Shown here: piece after piece, positions 51,494 through 60,091 of the stretch
Layout of the letters: every line of letters starts with the position of its first letter
Numbering within the stretch: the first letter of the stretch is position 1
Origin: Dehalococcoidia bacterium
Lineage (GTDB): Bacteria; Chloroflexota; Dehalococcoidia; Dehalococcoidales; Fen-1064
Length of the DNA: 64,000 nucleotides
Reading direction: 5' to 3'
NCBI GenBank assembly: GCA_011171075.1
Contig: DUFD01000046.1
Coordinates: 48,463-112,462, forward strand
Notes under the pieces: model-generated
What the model saw: only the letters and a program-made list of their open reading frames with translations
Told to the model about the DNA's origin: nothing
Databases searched by the model: none
Made by a program: the position numbers and the translations under genes

Positions 51494-52698
51494 AAAGGTG
51501 GCTGTGCCCAATACTGGCAATAATACTGTTGATGACTGCCATTGGGGTTAATGGTTGTAAGAATACGGGTGCCCAGGATGGTGAATCCCCTGATGATACT
51601 AGCGGTGGCGTATTCCTCGAGATGTTGGCGCTCATTCCTGACCTCCCTGGGATTCGAGAATACGTACAAATTACCGATTATACACGCATCAGGGAGCTCT
51701 TGGATATCGCTCGTCCCGCGGCGGATGTCTCCGAAGAGGTCATACGGGATTATATTCTCGCGCTGACATATGGCCCACCCGATACACCATTACACCCCAA
51801 GGCTTCTTTTTTAAGTGGATCAGACGGTCTACAAAACCCAGTCAGGAGACAAAATACCGGATTCGGGCCACAAGACATAAATGCAGATATCGCTGGCGGG
51901 GTGAAACCTGATTCATATCTACCATCACCATACGAAGCAATAAAAGGTCATTTTGACTTTCCTGATGTCGATGATGCAATGGGCTCATATGATGAATCCC
52001 TGACGCCTGAAATCGGTAGCTACCAGGGAATCACAACCTATACCTGGGACCATAGCCCCAATTTGGAAAGACGGCTGGTGCCACCAATCTTTGACAAAGA
52101 GGGGCGGGGCTCCTCATTAGCGGTTCAAGACGAATACGTCTTTCTGGCCTATACTCCTGACAACCTTGCTAATATGATAGACGCTAGCCAGGGTAATATT
52201 CCCAGTCTGGCGGATAATCCTGATTTCAGAGTGATGGCGACCGCCTTCACAGAAATGGGGGCTCACTCTGTTATTCTAAGCGAAAGCGGATTGAAGGACA
52301 TACCTTTTTTTACTGATTCCTTATTATGGATGTATGGTATTAATGATTCTGTGACACGGGAAGAGATTATTACGGAGGCAAGTCCACTATTAAGTTACTA
52401 CCGTACCTTTGGCGTCGGTATCGGCTATGATGACGAGGGTCTGTTCATAACAATAGTGCTGGTTTACGATGGGCCTCAGCAGGCTGAAGCCGACGTCGAC
52501 GTTTTTGAGCAACATATTGAAGAGAATACTTCTCTATACCTGGAGACACCGTGGCGGGATATCGTGGACAGCTATGAGGTATGGGCCGACGGGAGAAGCC
52601 TTCGGGCCGTACTTCGAGGTGATATACTGGTTGACTGGCTCAGTATATTCTACTATTCAGATACGCTCTTGGTATGTGAGAATGAACCTCAAGAATAG
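51490..52698 (+). CDS. Predicted lipoprotein
   Basis: The 402-residue protein has a signal peptide and lipobox MTAIGVNGC (Cys23), then a Ser/Gly/Asp linker. The mature part has MLALIPDLPGIREYVQITDY, YEAIKGHFDFPDVDDAMGSY, YTWDHSPNLE and AVQDEYVFLAYTPDNLANMI. It ends with segments on a shared substrate-binding-like fold. It resembles the lipoprotein at 44559 in layout. Function is unknown. It is translationally coupled to the helicase gene (ATGA overlap) and followed by lgt, the enzyme that lipidates such proteins. Confidence 0.7.
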   Translation: MKRWLCPILAIILLMTAIGVNGCKNTGAQDGESPDDTSGGVFLEMLALIPDLPGIREYVQITDYTRIRELLDIARPAADVSEEVIRDYILALTYGPPDTPLHPKASFLSGSDGLQNPVRRQNTGFGPQDINADIAGGVKPDSYLPSPYEAIKGHFDFPDVDDAMGSYDESLTPEIGSYQGITTYTWDHSPNLERRLVPPIFDKEGRGSSLAVQDEYVFLAYTPDNLANMIDASQGNIPSLADNPDFRVMATAFTEMGAHSVILSESGLKDIPFFTDSLLWMYGINDSVTREEIITEASPLLSYYRTFGVGIGYDDEGLFITIVLVYDGPQQAEADVDVFEQHIEENTSLYLETPWRDIVDSYEVWADGRSLRAVLRGDILVDWLSIFYYSDTLLVCENEPQE

Positions 52699-52714
52699 AA
52701 AGGGAGAAGAATAG

Positions 52715-53560
52715 TTGACCATTTCAATTGACCCGGTGGCGTTCAGCATCGGCCCGGTAGACATCCGCTGGTACGGCATCTTTATTGCCCTGGCCATTGT
52801 CTGGCTAGTTGTCTGGATGTTATGGCAGAAGAAGCGCGGGGCAGAATTCAGCTACGACACCATCTTTACCGGCTTTCTGGTGGGTATCCCTTCGGGCGTT
52901 ATCATCTCAAGACTTCTGCACGTGCTCGACAACATCGTGGTTGCTAAGGTGCACCCTGAGCTTGCCGCCGCCGGCCAGGTGATTGATTACACCCAGGACC
53001 CGGGACGTATCATCGGCTTTGAAGGCCTGACCGCCTATGGGGCTGTGCTCGGGGCCGCCCTAGGTGTCTGGATATACTGCAAAATCACCAAGCTAGATAT
53101 GGGCCACGTCAGCCATACCATTGCTCCGGCCATAATCGCCGCCCAGGCTATTGGCCGGATTGGTTGTACCCTAAACGGCTGCTGTTATGGCGTGGCCTGT
53201 AACCTGCCCTGGGCCATCGAATACACCAACCCTGGTACAGAGGCTTTTGGTGCTGGCACTGTGCATCCCACCCAGATTTACGAAATAATCTTCAACCTGA
53301 TAGTCTTCGGAGTGCTGTGGAAGCTAATGAGCAAGGTCCGCACTGACGGTACGTTATTTCTTATTTACCTTGCCCTGTATTCGGCCTGGCGGGTTGGCAT
53401 AGACTTTATACGCCCCGGTAATCCGTTCCTCTTCGACCTGCACCAGGCACAGGTTATCGGTATCATCGTGCTGGTTATCACTATCCCGTTACTGGTCCGC
53501 CGCTGGCCGTGGTTTAAAAAAGAAGAAACACCGTTACAACAGGAACTGGAGGTATCTTGA
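52715..53560 (+). CDS. lgt: Prolipoprotein diacylglyceryl transferase
   Basis: The enzyme attaches diacylglycerol to the lipobox cysteine of exported lipoproteins, several of which are encoded in this window. The 281-residue polytopic membrane protein begins IDPVAFSIGPVDIRWYGIFI. It has the family's central segment with EGLTAYGAVLGAALGVWIYC and the signature as GRIGCTLNGCCYG, a Cys-rich variant common in Firmicutes and Chloroflexota. The C-terminal helices have HPTQIYEIIFNLIVF and YSAWRVGIDFIRPGNP. The start is TTG 52715 behind AAAGGGAG. Confidence 0.95.
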   Translation: MTISIDPVAFSIGPVDIRWYGIFIALAIVWLVVWMLWQKKRGAEFSYDTIFTGFLVGIPSGVIISRLLHVLDNIVVAKVHPELAAAGQVIDYTQDPGRIIGFEGLTAYGAVLGAALGVWIYCKITKLDMGHVSHTIAPAIIAAQAIGRIGCTLNGCCYGVACNLPWAIEYTNPGTEAFGAGTVHPTQIYEIIFNLIVFGVLWKLMSKVRTDGTLFLIYLALYSAWRVGIDFIRPGNPFLFDLHQAQVIGIIVLVITIPLLVRRWPWFKKEETPLQQELEVS

Positions 53561-53748
53561 TGGATTGGGACATTTTTACTATCACGACAATCGTCATCTG
53601 GGCAGGCAGTTTCGTCGTAGTAGCCGTCGACTCCGTTATGCAGGGTATCAGCCCCTGGTTCTGGCGTTTCGCCGGACTCTTCGGCGGCCCGTTTGCCCTG
53701 CTCGCCTACGGTCTAATCCGTGAAAACACCCGAAAAGCACAAAGATAG
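53560..53748 (+). CDS. Small two-helix membrane protein
   Basis: This 62-residue protein has two hydrophobic helices (about 4-26 and 32-50) and a basic C-terminus (RENTRKAQR). ATG 53560 overlaps the lgt stop (TGATG), so it is co-translated with lgt. No family is recognised. The short convergent gap before recJ (53749-53786) shows no clear terminator. Confidence 0.55.
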   Translation: MDWDIFTITTIVIWAGSFVVVAVDSVMQGISPWFWRFAGLFGGPFALLAYGLIRENTRKAQR

Positions 53749-53786
53749 AAGTATTAACCACTTACCAGTCCTCAGACTGAGCTCTC

Positions 53787-55469
53787 TCAGCCGACCACAG
53801 TGAAGTCGAGCAGGTTGAGACGTAGCATCATCTGTCCGCTCCAGTGGTCAATCTCCAGGTTATAGACAACGTCCAGCAGAGCGGATGTCTTCGGCTGGTC
53901 ACCACCCATCCCGAAGCCGACTGCATCCCAGGTAATATCACCCTTTTTCAGCTTGAACCTAAGATGGTCCCCGTTATTGCCCATCGTCCGGCATTCAACC
54001 ACCTCAACACCACGACTGAGGAAGGTAGGTAATGGATTGCCCTGCCCGAAGGGTGCCAGTTTTTGTATCGATTGGTAAGTCTCCCCAGCAAGGTCGGAAA
54101 GAGCAACCTCAGCATCGATATCCAGTCGCGGTCGCAGGTCCACTCCATCTAGTTCGATAGCCGCTGTTTCGAGTAGCTTTTCCCTTAGAGCAGGCAGATA
54201 ACGGGTTGGCATAACGAATCCGGCTGCCTGGGCATGCCCGCCGAACCGGGTAAAAAGGTCGCTGCAATGGCTCAGGGCATCAATGATATTGAACTCGGGA
54301 ATACTGCGACAACTGCCCGTACTCGTCCGACGGCCTACACCAACGACAACTGTTGGCCGGTAGAACTCATCTGCGAGCCGACCTGCCACCAGCCCGGCAA
54401 TACCGGCGGGATAGCTTTCGTCACCGACCATCAGCAGGGGCAAAATCCCCTGCTCCTCCACCTGCTCCCGTGCCCTGGCAGTGGCCTTACTCGTCAGTTC
54501 TTGACGCTCCGCGTTCTTCTTTTCCAGCCAGGCAGCCAGTTCCTGCGCTCTCTCCGGCGATTCAGTCATCAGCAGCTCATAGCTCGGTAATGCGTGGTCC
54601 ATACGGCTGGCCGTATTCAACCGCGGGGCGATGACCCAGGAGATGTTCTCCGAAGCAACACTGCCGACAGTTAGCCGGGCCTGGTTTATCATCTCCCTGA
54701 GACCAAGTCGGGGAGCCGCGTTGAGCATCTCCAGACCGCGTTTCACCAGGTAACGGTTCTCGCTGAGTAACGGTGTCATATCAGCCACCGTCCCCAGGGC
54801 TACCAGGTCCAGTAAACTATCGAGGTATCTCTCCTGCCCGACACTGCGGAGAAGCGCCTGGAGTAGCTTGTAGGCAACACCCACCCCGGCCAGTTCCGAG
54901 AAGGGGTACTTCGAACCCGGAAGCTTCGGGTCAACCACCGCCACTGCCGGAGGGACTTCATCAAGCGGGGTATGGTGGTCGGTAATGACAATATCAAGCC
55001 CTGTCCGACGCGCTTGCTGGACCTCGACCACACCTGTAACACCGCAGTCAACAGTTATAACCAGACTAATCCCCTGCTCACGGAGTTGGCGGAGGACACC
55101 CGTCCTCAGGCCATGACCCTCCCCAAGTCGACTTGGTATATAGGGGATAGGCCTGCCTTCGAGGAATCCCAGGCCCTGGACGAGGAGTGCCGTCGCCGTG
55201 ATTCCATCTGCGTCAAAATCACCATAGACAGCGATATTTTCCCCGGAGAGTAAAGCGCGGTAGACCCGGGATACTGCCTGGTGCATGTCTGGCAGTAAAA
55301 AGGGGTCGGCAGATAACCTTTCGTCGGCGGCGAGGAACGGCTCCAGTTGAGATGGGTCTGCAAGACCACGATTAAAAGCCAGCTGGGCCATTAACGGGGA
55401 TAAACCCGGAACCCTGGATAGTAACTGGTCTGGAATACGCGGTAGCAGGTTCCAGCGCTTACCGTTCAA
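53787..55469 (-). CDS. recJ: Single-stranded-DNA exonuclease RecJ
   Basis: RecJ is a 5'-3' exonuclease in recombination and mismatch repair. The 560-residue protein has the DHH phosphoesterase motifs: AVYGDFDADGITATALLVQG, ITVDCGV and VITDHHTPLDEVPPAVAVVD. It continues with KYPFSELAGVGVAYKLLQAL and NTASRMDHALPSYELL. The DHHA1 domain has GGHAQAAGFVM, and the C-terminal OB-fold (FLSRGVEVVECRTMGNNGDH) is present. It starts two bases after the fabF stop on the same strand, so the two are co-transcribed. Confidence 0.96.
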   Translation of the reverse strand: MNGKRWNLLPRIPDQLLSRVPGLSPLMAQLAFNRGLADPSQLEPFLAADERLSADPFLLPDMHQAVSRVYRALLSGENIAVYGDFDADGITATALLVQGLGFLEGRPIPYIPSRLGEGHGLRTGVLRQLREQGISLVITVDCGVTGVVEVQQARRTGLDIVITDHHTPLDEVPPAVAVVDPKLPGSKYPFSELAGVGVAYKLLQALLRSVGQERYLDSLLDLVALGTVADMTPLLSENRYLVKRGLEMLNAAPRLGLREMINQARLTVGSVASENISWVIAPRLNTASRMDHALPSYELLMTESPERAQELAAWLEKKNAERQELTSKATARAREQVEEQGILPLLMVGDESYPAGIAGLVAGRLADEFYRPTVVVGVGRRTSTGSCRSIPEFNIIDALSHCSDLFTRFGGHAQAAGFVMPTRYLPALREKLLETAAIELDGVDLRPRLDIDAEVALSDLAGETYQSIQKLAPFGQGNPLPTFLSRGVEVVECRTMGNNGDHLRFKLKKGDITWDAVGFGMGGDQPKTSALLDVVYNLEIDHWSGQMMLRLNLLDFTVVG

Positions 55470-55471
55470 GC

Positions 55472-56725
55472 CTACGCCCCACGAAACTCCTGGAAAACAA
55501 GCACGGAATTGTGGCCGCCGAAACCAAACGAATTGGACATGGCAGTGGATACCTTGACCTGGCGCGCCTGATTCGGCACGTAATCAAGGTCACACTCCGG
55601 GTCGGGCGTAGTATAGTTGATTGTCGGTGGTATGATGCCGGTCTCGATTACCTTAAGGCAGACCATTCCCTCGATAGCTCCGGCTGCCCCCAGTAGGTGC
55701 CCCATCATTGATTTTGTGGAGCTTATCGGCACCTTATAGGCATAGTCCCCACAGACACTCTTGATTGCCATTGTCTCTATTCTGTCATTCAGCGGAGTTG
55801 AGGTACCGTGCGCATTAATATAGCCAATATCGGTCGGTTCCAATCCTGCTTTACGTATCGCCATCTTCATCGCTCTAGCGGCACCTTCACCATCCTCCGC
55901 CGGCTGGGTAATGTGAACTGCATCACTGCTGGCACCGTAGCCGGTGATTTCGGCCAGAATACGAGCCCCCCGTTCCTGCGCAAAGGCAAGGTTCTCCAGG
56001 ATAAAGACGGCTGCACCTTCACCAATAACAAAGCCGTCACGGTTAGCATCAAAAGGCCGCGATGCCTCCTGCGGCGGGTCATTATTATTAGAGAGGGCAC
56101 GGTTGGCAATGAAACCGGCTACCCCTATTGGCGTAAGTATAGACTCAGTGCCACCGGCGAGCATAACCTGGGCATCACCACGCTTGACTATCTCGTACGC
56201 CGTACCGATGGCGTCGGAGCCACTGGAACAGGCAGAGGTGGGACAGAAGTTCGGGCCCCTTGCCCCCAGGGTTATCGATACCTGAGCCGAGGCCATGTCG
56301 GCAATCATCATCGGCACCAGAAAGGGACTCACCCTGTCCGGTCCACGTTCCAAGAGAATGCTGAGCTGCTCGGACAAAGTCATCAGTCCCCCGATACCGC
56401 TGCCCACCAGAACACCGGTATCATCCCGGATACTGTCATTAATCTCTAACTTGGCGTCCTCTACCGCCTGCATGGCCGCCACCACCGCCAGCTGTGAGAA
56501 GCGGTCCATACGGCGTGCTTCCCTGCGCCCAACATAATCGGTCGGCTCAAATCCCTTGACCTCACCAGCAATCCTCGTTTCGAAACCGTTTGTATCAAAC
56601 TGCGTGATGTAGTCAATCCCGGACTTACCGGCAATCAGACCTTCCCAGGTAGTATCCATATTGAGACCCAGCGGCGTGAGTGCACCTATGCCAGTAATGA
56701 CAACCCTGTTTGCTGAAACATTCAC
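55472..56725 (-). CDS. fabF: 3-Oxoacyl-ACP synthase II
   Basis: This is the elongating ketosynthase of fatty-acid synthesis. The 417-residue protein starts NRVVITGIGALTPLGLNMDT and has the Cys-His-His triad: TSACSSGSDAIGTAYEI (Cys166), NAHGTSTPLNDRIET (His about 307) and SSTKSMMGHLLGAAGAIEGM (His about 343). It ends with the usual SNSFGFGGHNSVLVF. The start is GTG 56725 with GGAGGAGGG upstream. The frame's earlier opening at 56947 runs across the divergent promoter region. No other fab genes are adjacent; recJ follows directly. Confidence 0.96.
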   Translation of the reverse strand: MNVSANRVVITGIGALTPLGLNMDTTWEGLIAGKSGIDYITQFDTNGFETRIAGEVKGFEPTDYVGRREARRMDRFSQLAVVAAMQAVEDAKLEINDSIRDDTGVLVGSGIGGLMTLSEQLSILLERGPDRVSPFLVPMMIADMASAQVSITLGARGPNFCPTSACSSGSDAIGTAYEIVKRGDAQVMLAGGTESILTPIGVAGFIANRALSNNNDPPQEASRPFDANRDGFVIGEGAAVFILENLAFAQERGARILAEITGYGASSDAVHITQPAEDGEGAARAMKMAIRKAGLEPTDIGYINAHGTSTPLNDRIETMAIKSVCGDYAYKVPISSTKSMMGHLLGAAGAIEGMVCLKVIETGIIPPTINYTTPDPECDLDYVPNQARQVKVSTAMSNSFGFGGHNSVLVFQEFRGA

Positions 56726-56782
56726 CAACGTAGCCCTCCTCCATGCAAATGTACTGTCATTTGCTGTTAGTGAATTACAGCA

Positions 56783-56812
56783 AGTATAATGGATTACCCG
56801 GTCGATAGTCAA
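56783..56812 (-). promoter_or_regulatory. Promoter of fabF-recJ
   Basis: On the minus strand, TTGACT (56812-56807), 18 bases, TATACT (56788-56783), about 58 bases ahead of the fabF start. Confidence 0.6.
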
Positions 56813-56874
56813 TGATTGAATTCCACTCCTTTCCGCCATTGTCAGGATAGAGTTACAGACCACGGGAGAGCAGA

Positions 56875-58107
56875 ATAAAGACGACGAAAGTTGCCCTGGA
56901 TACCCTGGGCTGCAAGCTAAACCAGGCAGAGACAGAGCTTCTGGCAAGAGAGCTGGTTCAGGTCGGGTATGAACTGGTCACAAACGTCAGTCAGGCTGAT
57001 ATCTACATCCTCAATACCTGCACCGTAACCCATACCGCCGACCGTAAAGCACGCCACCGTTTGAGACAATCCTATCGCCGCAACCCCGGTGTCTTCGTAG
57101 TGGCTACCGGCTGCTATGCCCGGCGGGCACGCCAGGAGCTGACCCGTATCGACGGTGTCAACTTGGTTGCTGGCAGCAACGAGAATAAACACCTGCTCCG
57201 CCTGATTTCCGACGCATCTCACCAGGAACGCCCGGTCGCTCCAGATAAAGGAACCAGGACACCCTCGCCCCCCGCCTTCCGGACCCGTACCTTTGTCAAG
57301 GTACAGGACGGCTGCGACACCCCCTGCTCATACTGCATCGTGCCCCTGGTACGTGGCAGAGAGACCAGCCTGCCAGCCAGTGAAATTATTGCTGAGGTTG
57401 GCAACCGTGTTGCCGAAGGTTACCAGGAAGTGGTACTCACCGGGACCAAGATTGGTACATACCACAATAATGGCATTGACCTCAAAGGCCTGCTCGAACG
57501 CATCCTGGCGGAGACCAGCGTACCAAGACTGAGATTGTCCTCCCTCCAGCCACACGAGATTTCCCCCGACCTGCTAAGCCTCTGGGCTGATGACCGGCTC
57601 TGCCCCCACTTCCACCTTTCACTCCAGAGCGGCAGCGACCCCATACTGGCCCGTATGAGACGTCGCTACGACACGACGGAGTATGAGCAGGCTGTCTCGT
57701 TAATACGCGGGAGCGTTCCCGACGTCGCCATAACCACCGATATTATCGTTGGCTTTCCCGGAGAGACTGACGAAGAGTTCGAGGAGAGCTGCCGCTTCTG
57801 CCAGCGCATGGAGTTTGCCCGCATCCACGTATTCCCCTTCTCAGCAAGGTCGTGCACGGAAGCGGCCCAAATGCCCGACCAAATAGACTCAAGAACGAAG
57901 AAAATACGCACCGATACCATGCTCGCCCTGGCAGAAGAGAGCGCCCGCAATTTTCGGCAACGCTTCTCTGGTAAAACGATGACCGTGCTCTGGGAGCAGC
58001 GTACCGGTGATTATATCTGGTCCGGTGTTACCGGTAACTATATTCGGGTATTTACCGAAAGCAAAGAGGACCTAAACAACCAACTGATGCCGGTGAAGCT
58101 GGCCTAG
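56875..58107 (+). CDS. mtaB: tRNA t6A methylthiotransferase MtaB with an apparent AUA start codon
   Basis: This radical-SAM enzyme converts tRNA t6A37 to ms2t6A, acting after the TsaB/C/E pathway encoded elsewhere in the window. Of about 410 residues, the UPF0004 domain has KVALDTLGCKLNQAETELLA, NTCTVTHTADRKARHRLRQ and ATGCYARRARQEL. The radical-SAM triad is in QDGCDTPCSYCIVPLVRGRE. A TRAM-like end has MTVLWEQRTGDYIWSGVTGN. No ATG, GTG or TTG lies between the in-frame stop near 56850 and the conserved N-terminus. AUA 56875, six bases after GGGAG, is the best start. The first internal TTG (57061) would remove the first two cluster cysteines. Confidence 0.92.
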   Translation: MKTTKVALDTLGCKLNQAETELLARELVQVGYELVTNVSQADIYILNTCTVTHTADRKARHRLRQSYRRNPGVFVVATGCYARRARQELTRIDGVNLVAGSNENKHLLRLISDASHQERPVAPDKGTRTPSPPAFRTRTFVKVQDGCDTPCSYCIVPLVRGRETSLPASEIIAEVGNRVAEGYQEVVLTGTKIGTYHNNGIDLKGLLERILAETSVPRLRLSSLQPHEISPDLLSLWADDRLCPHFHLSLQSGSDPILARMRRRYDTTEYEQAVSLIRGSVPDVAITTDIIVGFPGETDEEFEESCRFCQRMEFARIHVFPFSARSCTEAAQMPDQIDSRTKKIRTDTMLALAEESARNFRQRFSGKTMTVLWEQRTGDYIWSGVTGNYIRVFTESKEDLNNQLMPVKLA

Positions 58108-58132
58108 CTCTACGGTAATTAAGGGAGAATAT

Positions 58133-59536
58133 ATGGGTGAAACCAGCCATTTTCTCGACCTCTTCTTTAACCCGAAAAGCGTCGCTGTGATTGGTGCCAG
58201 TCGCAACAAGGATACGGTCAATTATTTCCTGGTATCGAACCTGGTGAACCTGGGTTTCCCCGGTAAGGTCTACCCGGTCAATCCGAACGCCAAAGAGATA
58301 ATGGGCTTGAAAGCCTACCCCCGTGTCACCAGCATCGAAGATGACGTTGAACTGGCCGTGATATCGGTCCCGGCAAGGATAACCCTTGATATCGTGAAGG
58401 ACTGCGTCGCCAAGAAAGTGAAAGGCCTTACCATCATCGCCGGCGGTTTCTCCGAGATAGGGGCCGAAGGCCGGAAGATACAGGACGAGATACGCCGACT
58501 CCTGCAGGAAAACGGTATCCGGGCTATCGGCCCGAACGCGCTGAGCCCGATAAATTCAGCCAACAACTTCATCGTTGGCTTTCGTCCTACCACCAAGCTT
58601 CCCCCGGGGGGGCTCTCTTTCATCTTTCAGTCAGGCCTCTACCAGCCCCGGCTTGAATGGCTCCTCAATCAGTTCCACCTGAATATGGCGAAACTGATTG
58701 ACCTCGGCAATAAAATGGATATCAACGAGGTAGATGCGCTTGAGTACCTGGCGCAGGACGACGCCACCACCGTGATTGCAATGCATCTTGAGAGCATTGC
58801 CGGCGACGCCCGGAAATTTATGCGCATCATTAAGGAAACAACCCGGAATAAGCCGGTAATAGTCCTGAAATCGGGACGGACTGTCGCCGGGGCGAAAGCC
58901 GCCTCCTCACACACCGCCGCTATCATCAGGTCGACTGACGCGGTTGTTGATGCTGCCCTGAAACAGACCGGGGCGATTCGCGTATCCGGGCTCGATGAGT
59001 TCTTCGACCTGGCAAAGGCCTTTGAATATCTACCGCTGCCACGAGGTAACCGCGTGGCCATCACCAGCTACTCCGGCGGTGAAGGCGTGTTCACCACCGA
59101 CTGCGCCCAACTTCAGGGCCTGGAACTAGCTGAACTGAGCAAAGAAACCCACAGAAAGCTCAGCGAGGTCTTCCCGCCCTGGGAGATTCCGATAAACCCG
59201 TTCGATACCGGCGTTGCCGGCCAGTTTCACAGCTTTGATGTTGTCAACAGTTTCGTTGAGGCCATAGTTGACGACCCCAATGTCGACTGTGCTGCAATCC
59301 AGGTCGGGATTCCGCCGCAGATAGCGTCATCCTCCACCGGCAATAAGCTACTGAAACCGTACACCGACCTCATCGCCAAAGGCAGGCCGGTAGCCCTCTG
59401 GGCAATGGACCCGGATATCAGTGCGGGTATGACCAAAGACCTTGAAGCTCACCGGATACCCATATACCCCTCGGCGGAACGGGCGGTAAGAGCGCTGGGG
59501 GCGCTTTGGAGATATAAGTTGTGGCGGGAGAAGTAG
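58133..59536 (+). CDS. NDP-forming acyl-CoA synthetase alpha-type protein
   Basis: The 467-residue protein has the CoA-binding Rossmann start (FFNPKSVAVIGASRNKDTVN), LAVISVPARITLDIVKDCVA, GLTIIAGGFSEIGAEG and a succinyl-CoA-ligase-like domain. The phospho-histidine region reads AGAKAASSHTAAIIRSTDAV, followed by AITSYSGGEGVFTTDCAQ. The ATP-grasp (beta) domain found in full-length ADP-forming acetyl-CoA synthetases is missing, so a separate beta subunit or a different role is needed. The usual GPNCLG reads GPNALS. It follows mtaB by 25 bases. Confidence 0.85.
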   Translation: MGETSHFLDLFFNPKSVAVIGASRNKDTVNYFLVSNLVNLGFPGKVYPVNPNAKEIMGLKAYPRVTSIEDDVELAVISVPARITLDIVKDCVAKKVKGLTIIAGGFSEIGAEGRKIQDEIRRLLQENGIRAIGPNALSPINSANNFIVGFRPTTKLPPGGLSFIFQSGLYQPRLEWLLNQFHLNMAKLIDLGNKMDINEVDALEYLAQDDATTVIAMHLESIAGDARKFMRIIKETTRNKPVIVLKSGRTVAGAKAASSHTAAIIRSTDAVVDAALKQTGAIRVSGLDEFFDLAKAFEYLPLPRGNRVAITSYSGGEGVFTTDCAQLQGLELAELSKETHRKLSEVFPPWEIPINPFDTGVAGQFHSFDVVNSFVEAIVDDPNVDCAAIQVGIPPQIASSSTGNKLLKPYTDLIAKGRPVALWAMDPDISAGMTKDLEAHRIPIYPSAERAVRALGALWRYKLWREK

Positions 59537-59570
59537 GCCCTCTGTAAAACGACTACCAGACCTTACCTAT

Positions 59571-60056
59571 CTAACTCTCCCCTATATCCATGCCCAGCAC
59601 CACCGAGGTCTCAATCTGGCGTCGCGGTATGTCCCAGTAGGTCTCCAGCAACCTGGCACTATCCGGTAAAAACCTGAAACCTCGCCTCTGGTAGAAATCG
59701 AGCGCCCAGGTCGCGTCCGCCCACGTGCCCACCAGCAGTTGCGGGGTTTTTGTCAGGCCTTTCAGGTGCTCCAGCAGCCGGGTGGCTATGCCACGGTGTT
59801 GCCATTGTGGCAGCACGTAGGCATGACGGATAAGGGTAGTATTTTTAATTGGCTCAATCCCCATCACCCCCACCAGCTCGCCGTCCTCTTCCCACCCGTA
59901 GAAGATAACCCGTGCCATCTCACGCTCCAGCTCATCGGCGGGCATGTAGGGCTGGTGATAGCAGTCGTCGGGGATAGCACCTTCGTAGGCTGTGGCGGCC
60001 TCGTTGATTATCTGATATATCTTAGCTGTGTCTTCGGGACGACACTCCCTGAGCAT
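59571..60056 (-). CDS. GNAT-family N-acetyltransferase
   Basis: The 161-residue single GNAT domain begins LRECRPEDTAKIYQIINEAA, continues with GVMGIEPIKNTTLIRHAYVL and keeps the acetyl-CoA loop PQWQHRGIATRLLEHLKG. It closes with ALDFYQRRGFRFLPDSARLL. The substrate is unknown. ATG 60056 has GTGAGG six bases upstream and is preferred to the TTG at 60071. Confidence 0.88.
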   Translation of the reverse strand: MLRECRPEDTAKIYQIINEAATAYEGAIPDDCYHQPYMPADELEREMARVIFYGWEEDGELVGVMGIEPIKNTTLIRHAYVLPQWQHRGIATRLLEHLKGLTKTPQLLVGTWADATWALDFYQRRGFRFLPDSARLLETYWDIPRRQIETSVVLGMDIGES

Positions 60057-60091
60057 ATCAAGCCTCACCAATATCTGCTGGTTAACGTATG

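Noticed and set aside
57061..57063. TTG 57061 as start of mtaB
   Set aside because: It would remove the conserved N-terminal domain with GCKLNQAE and the first cluster cysteines, which are clearly encoded upstream.
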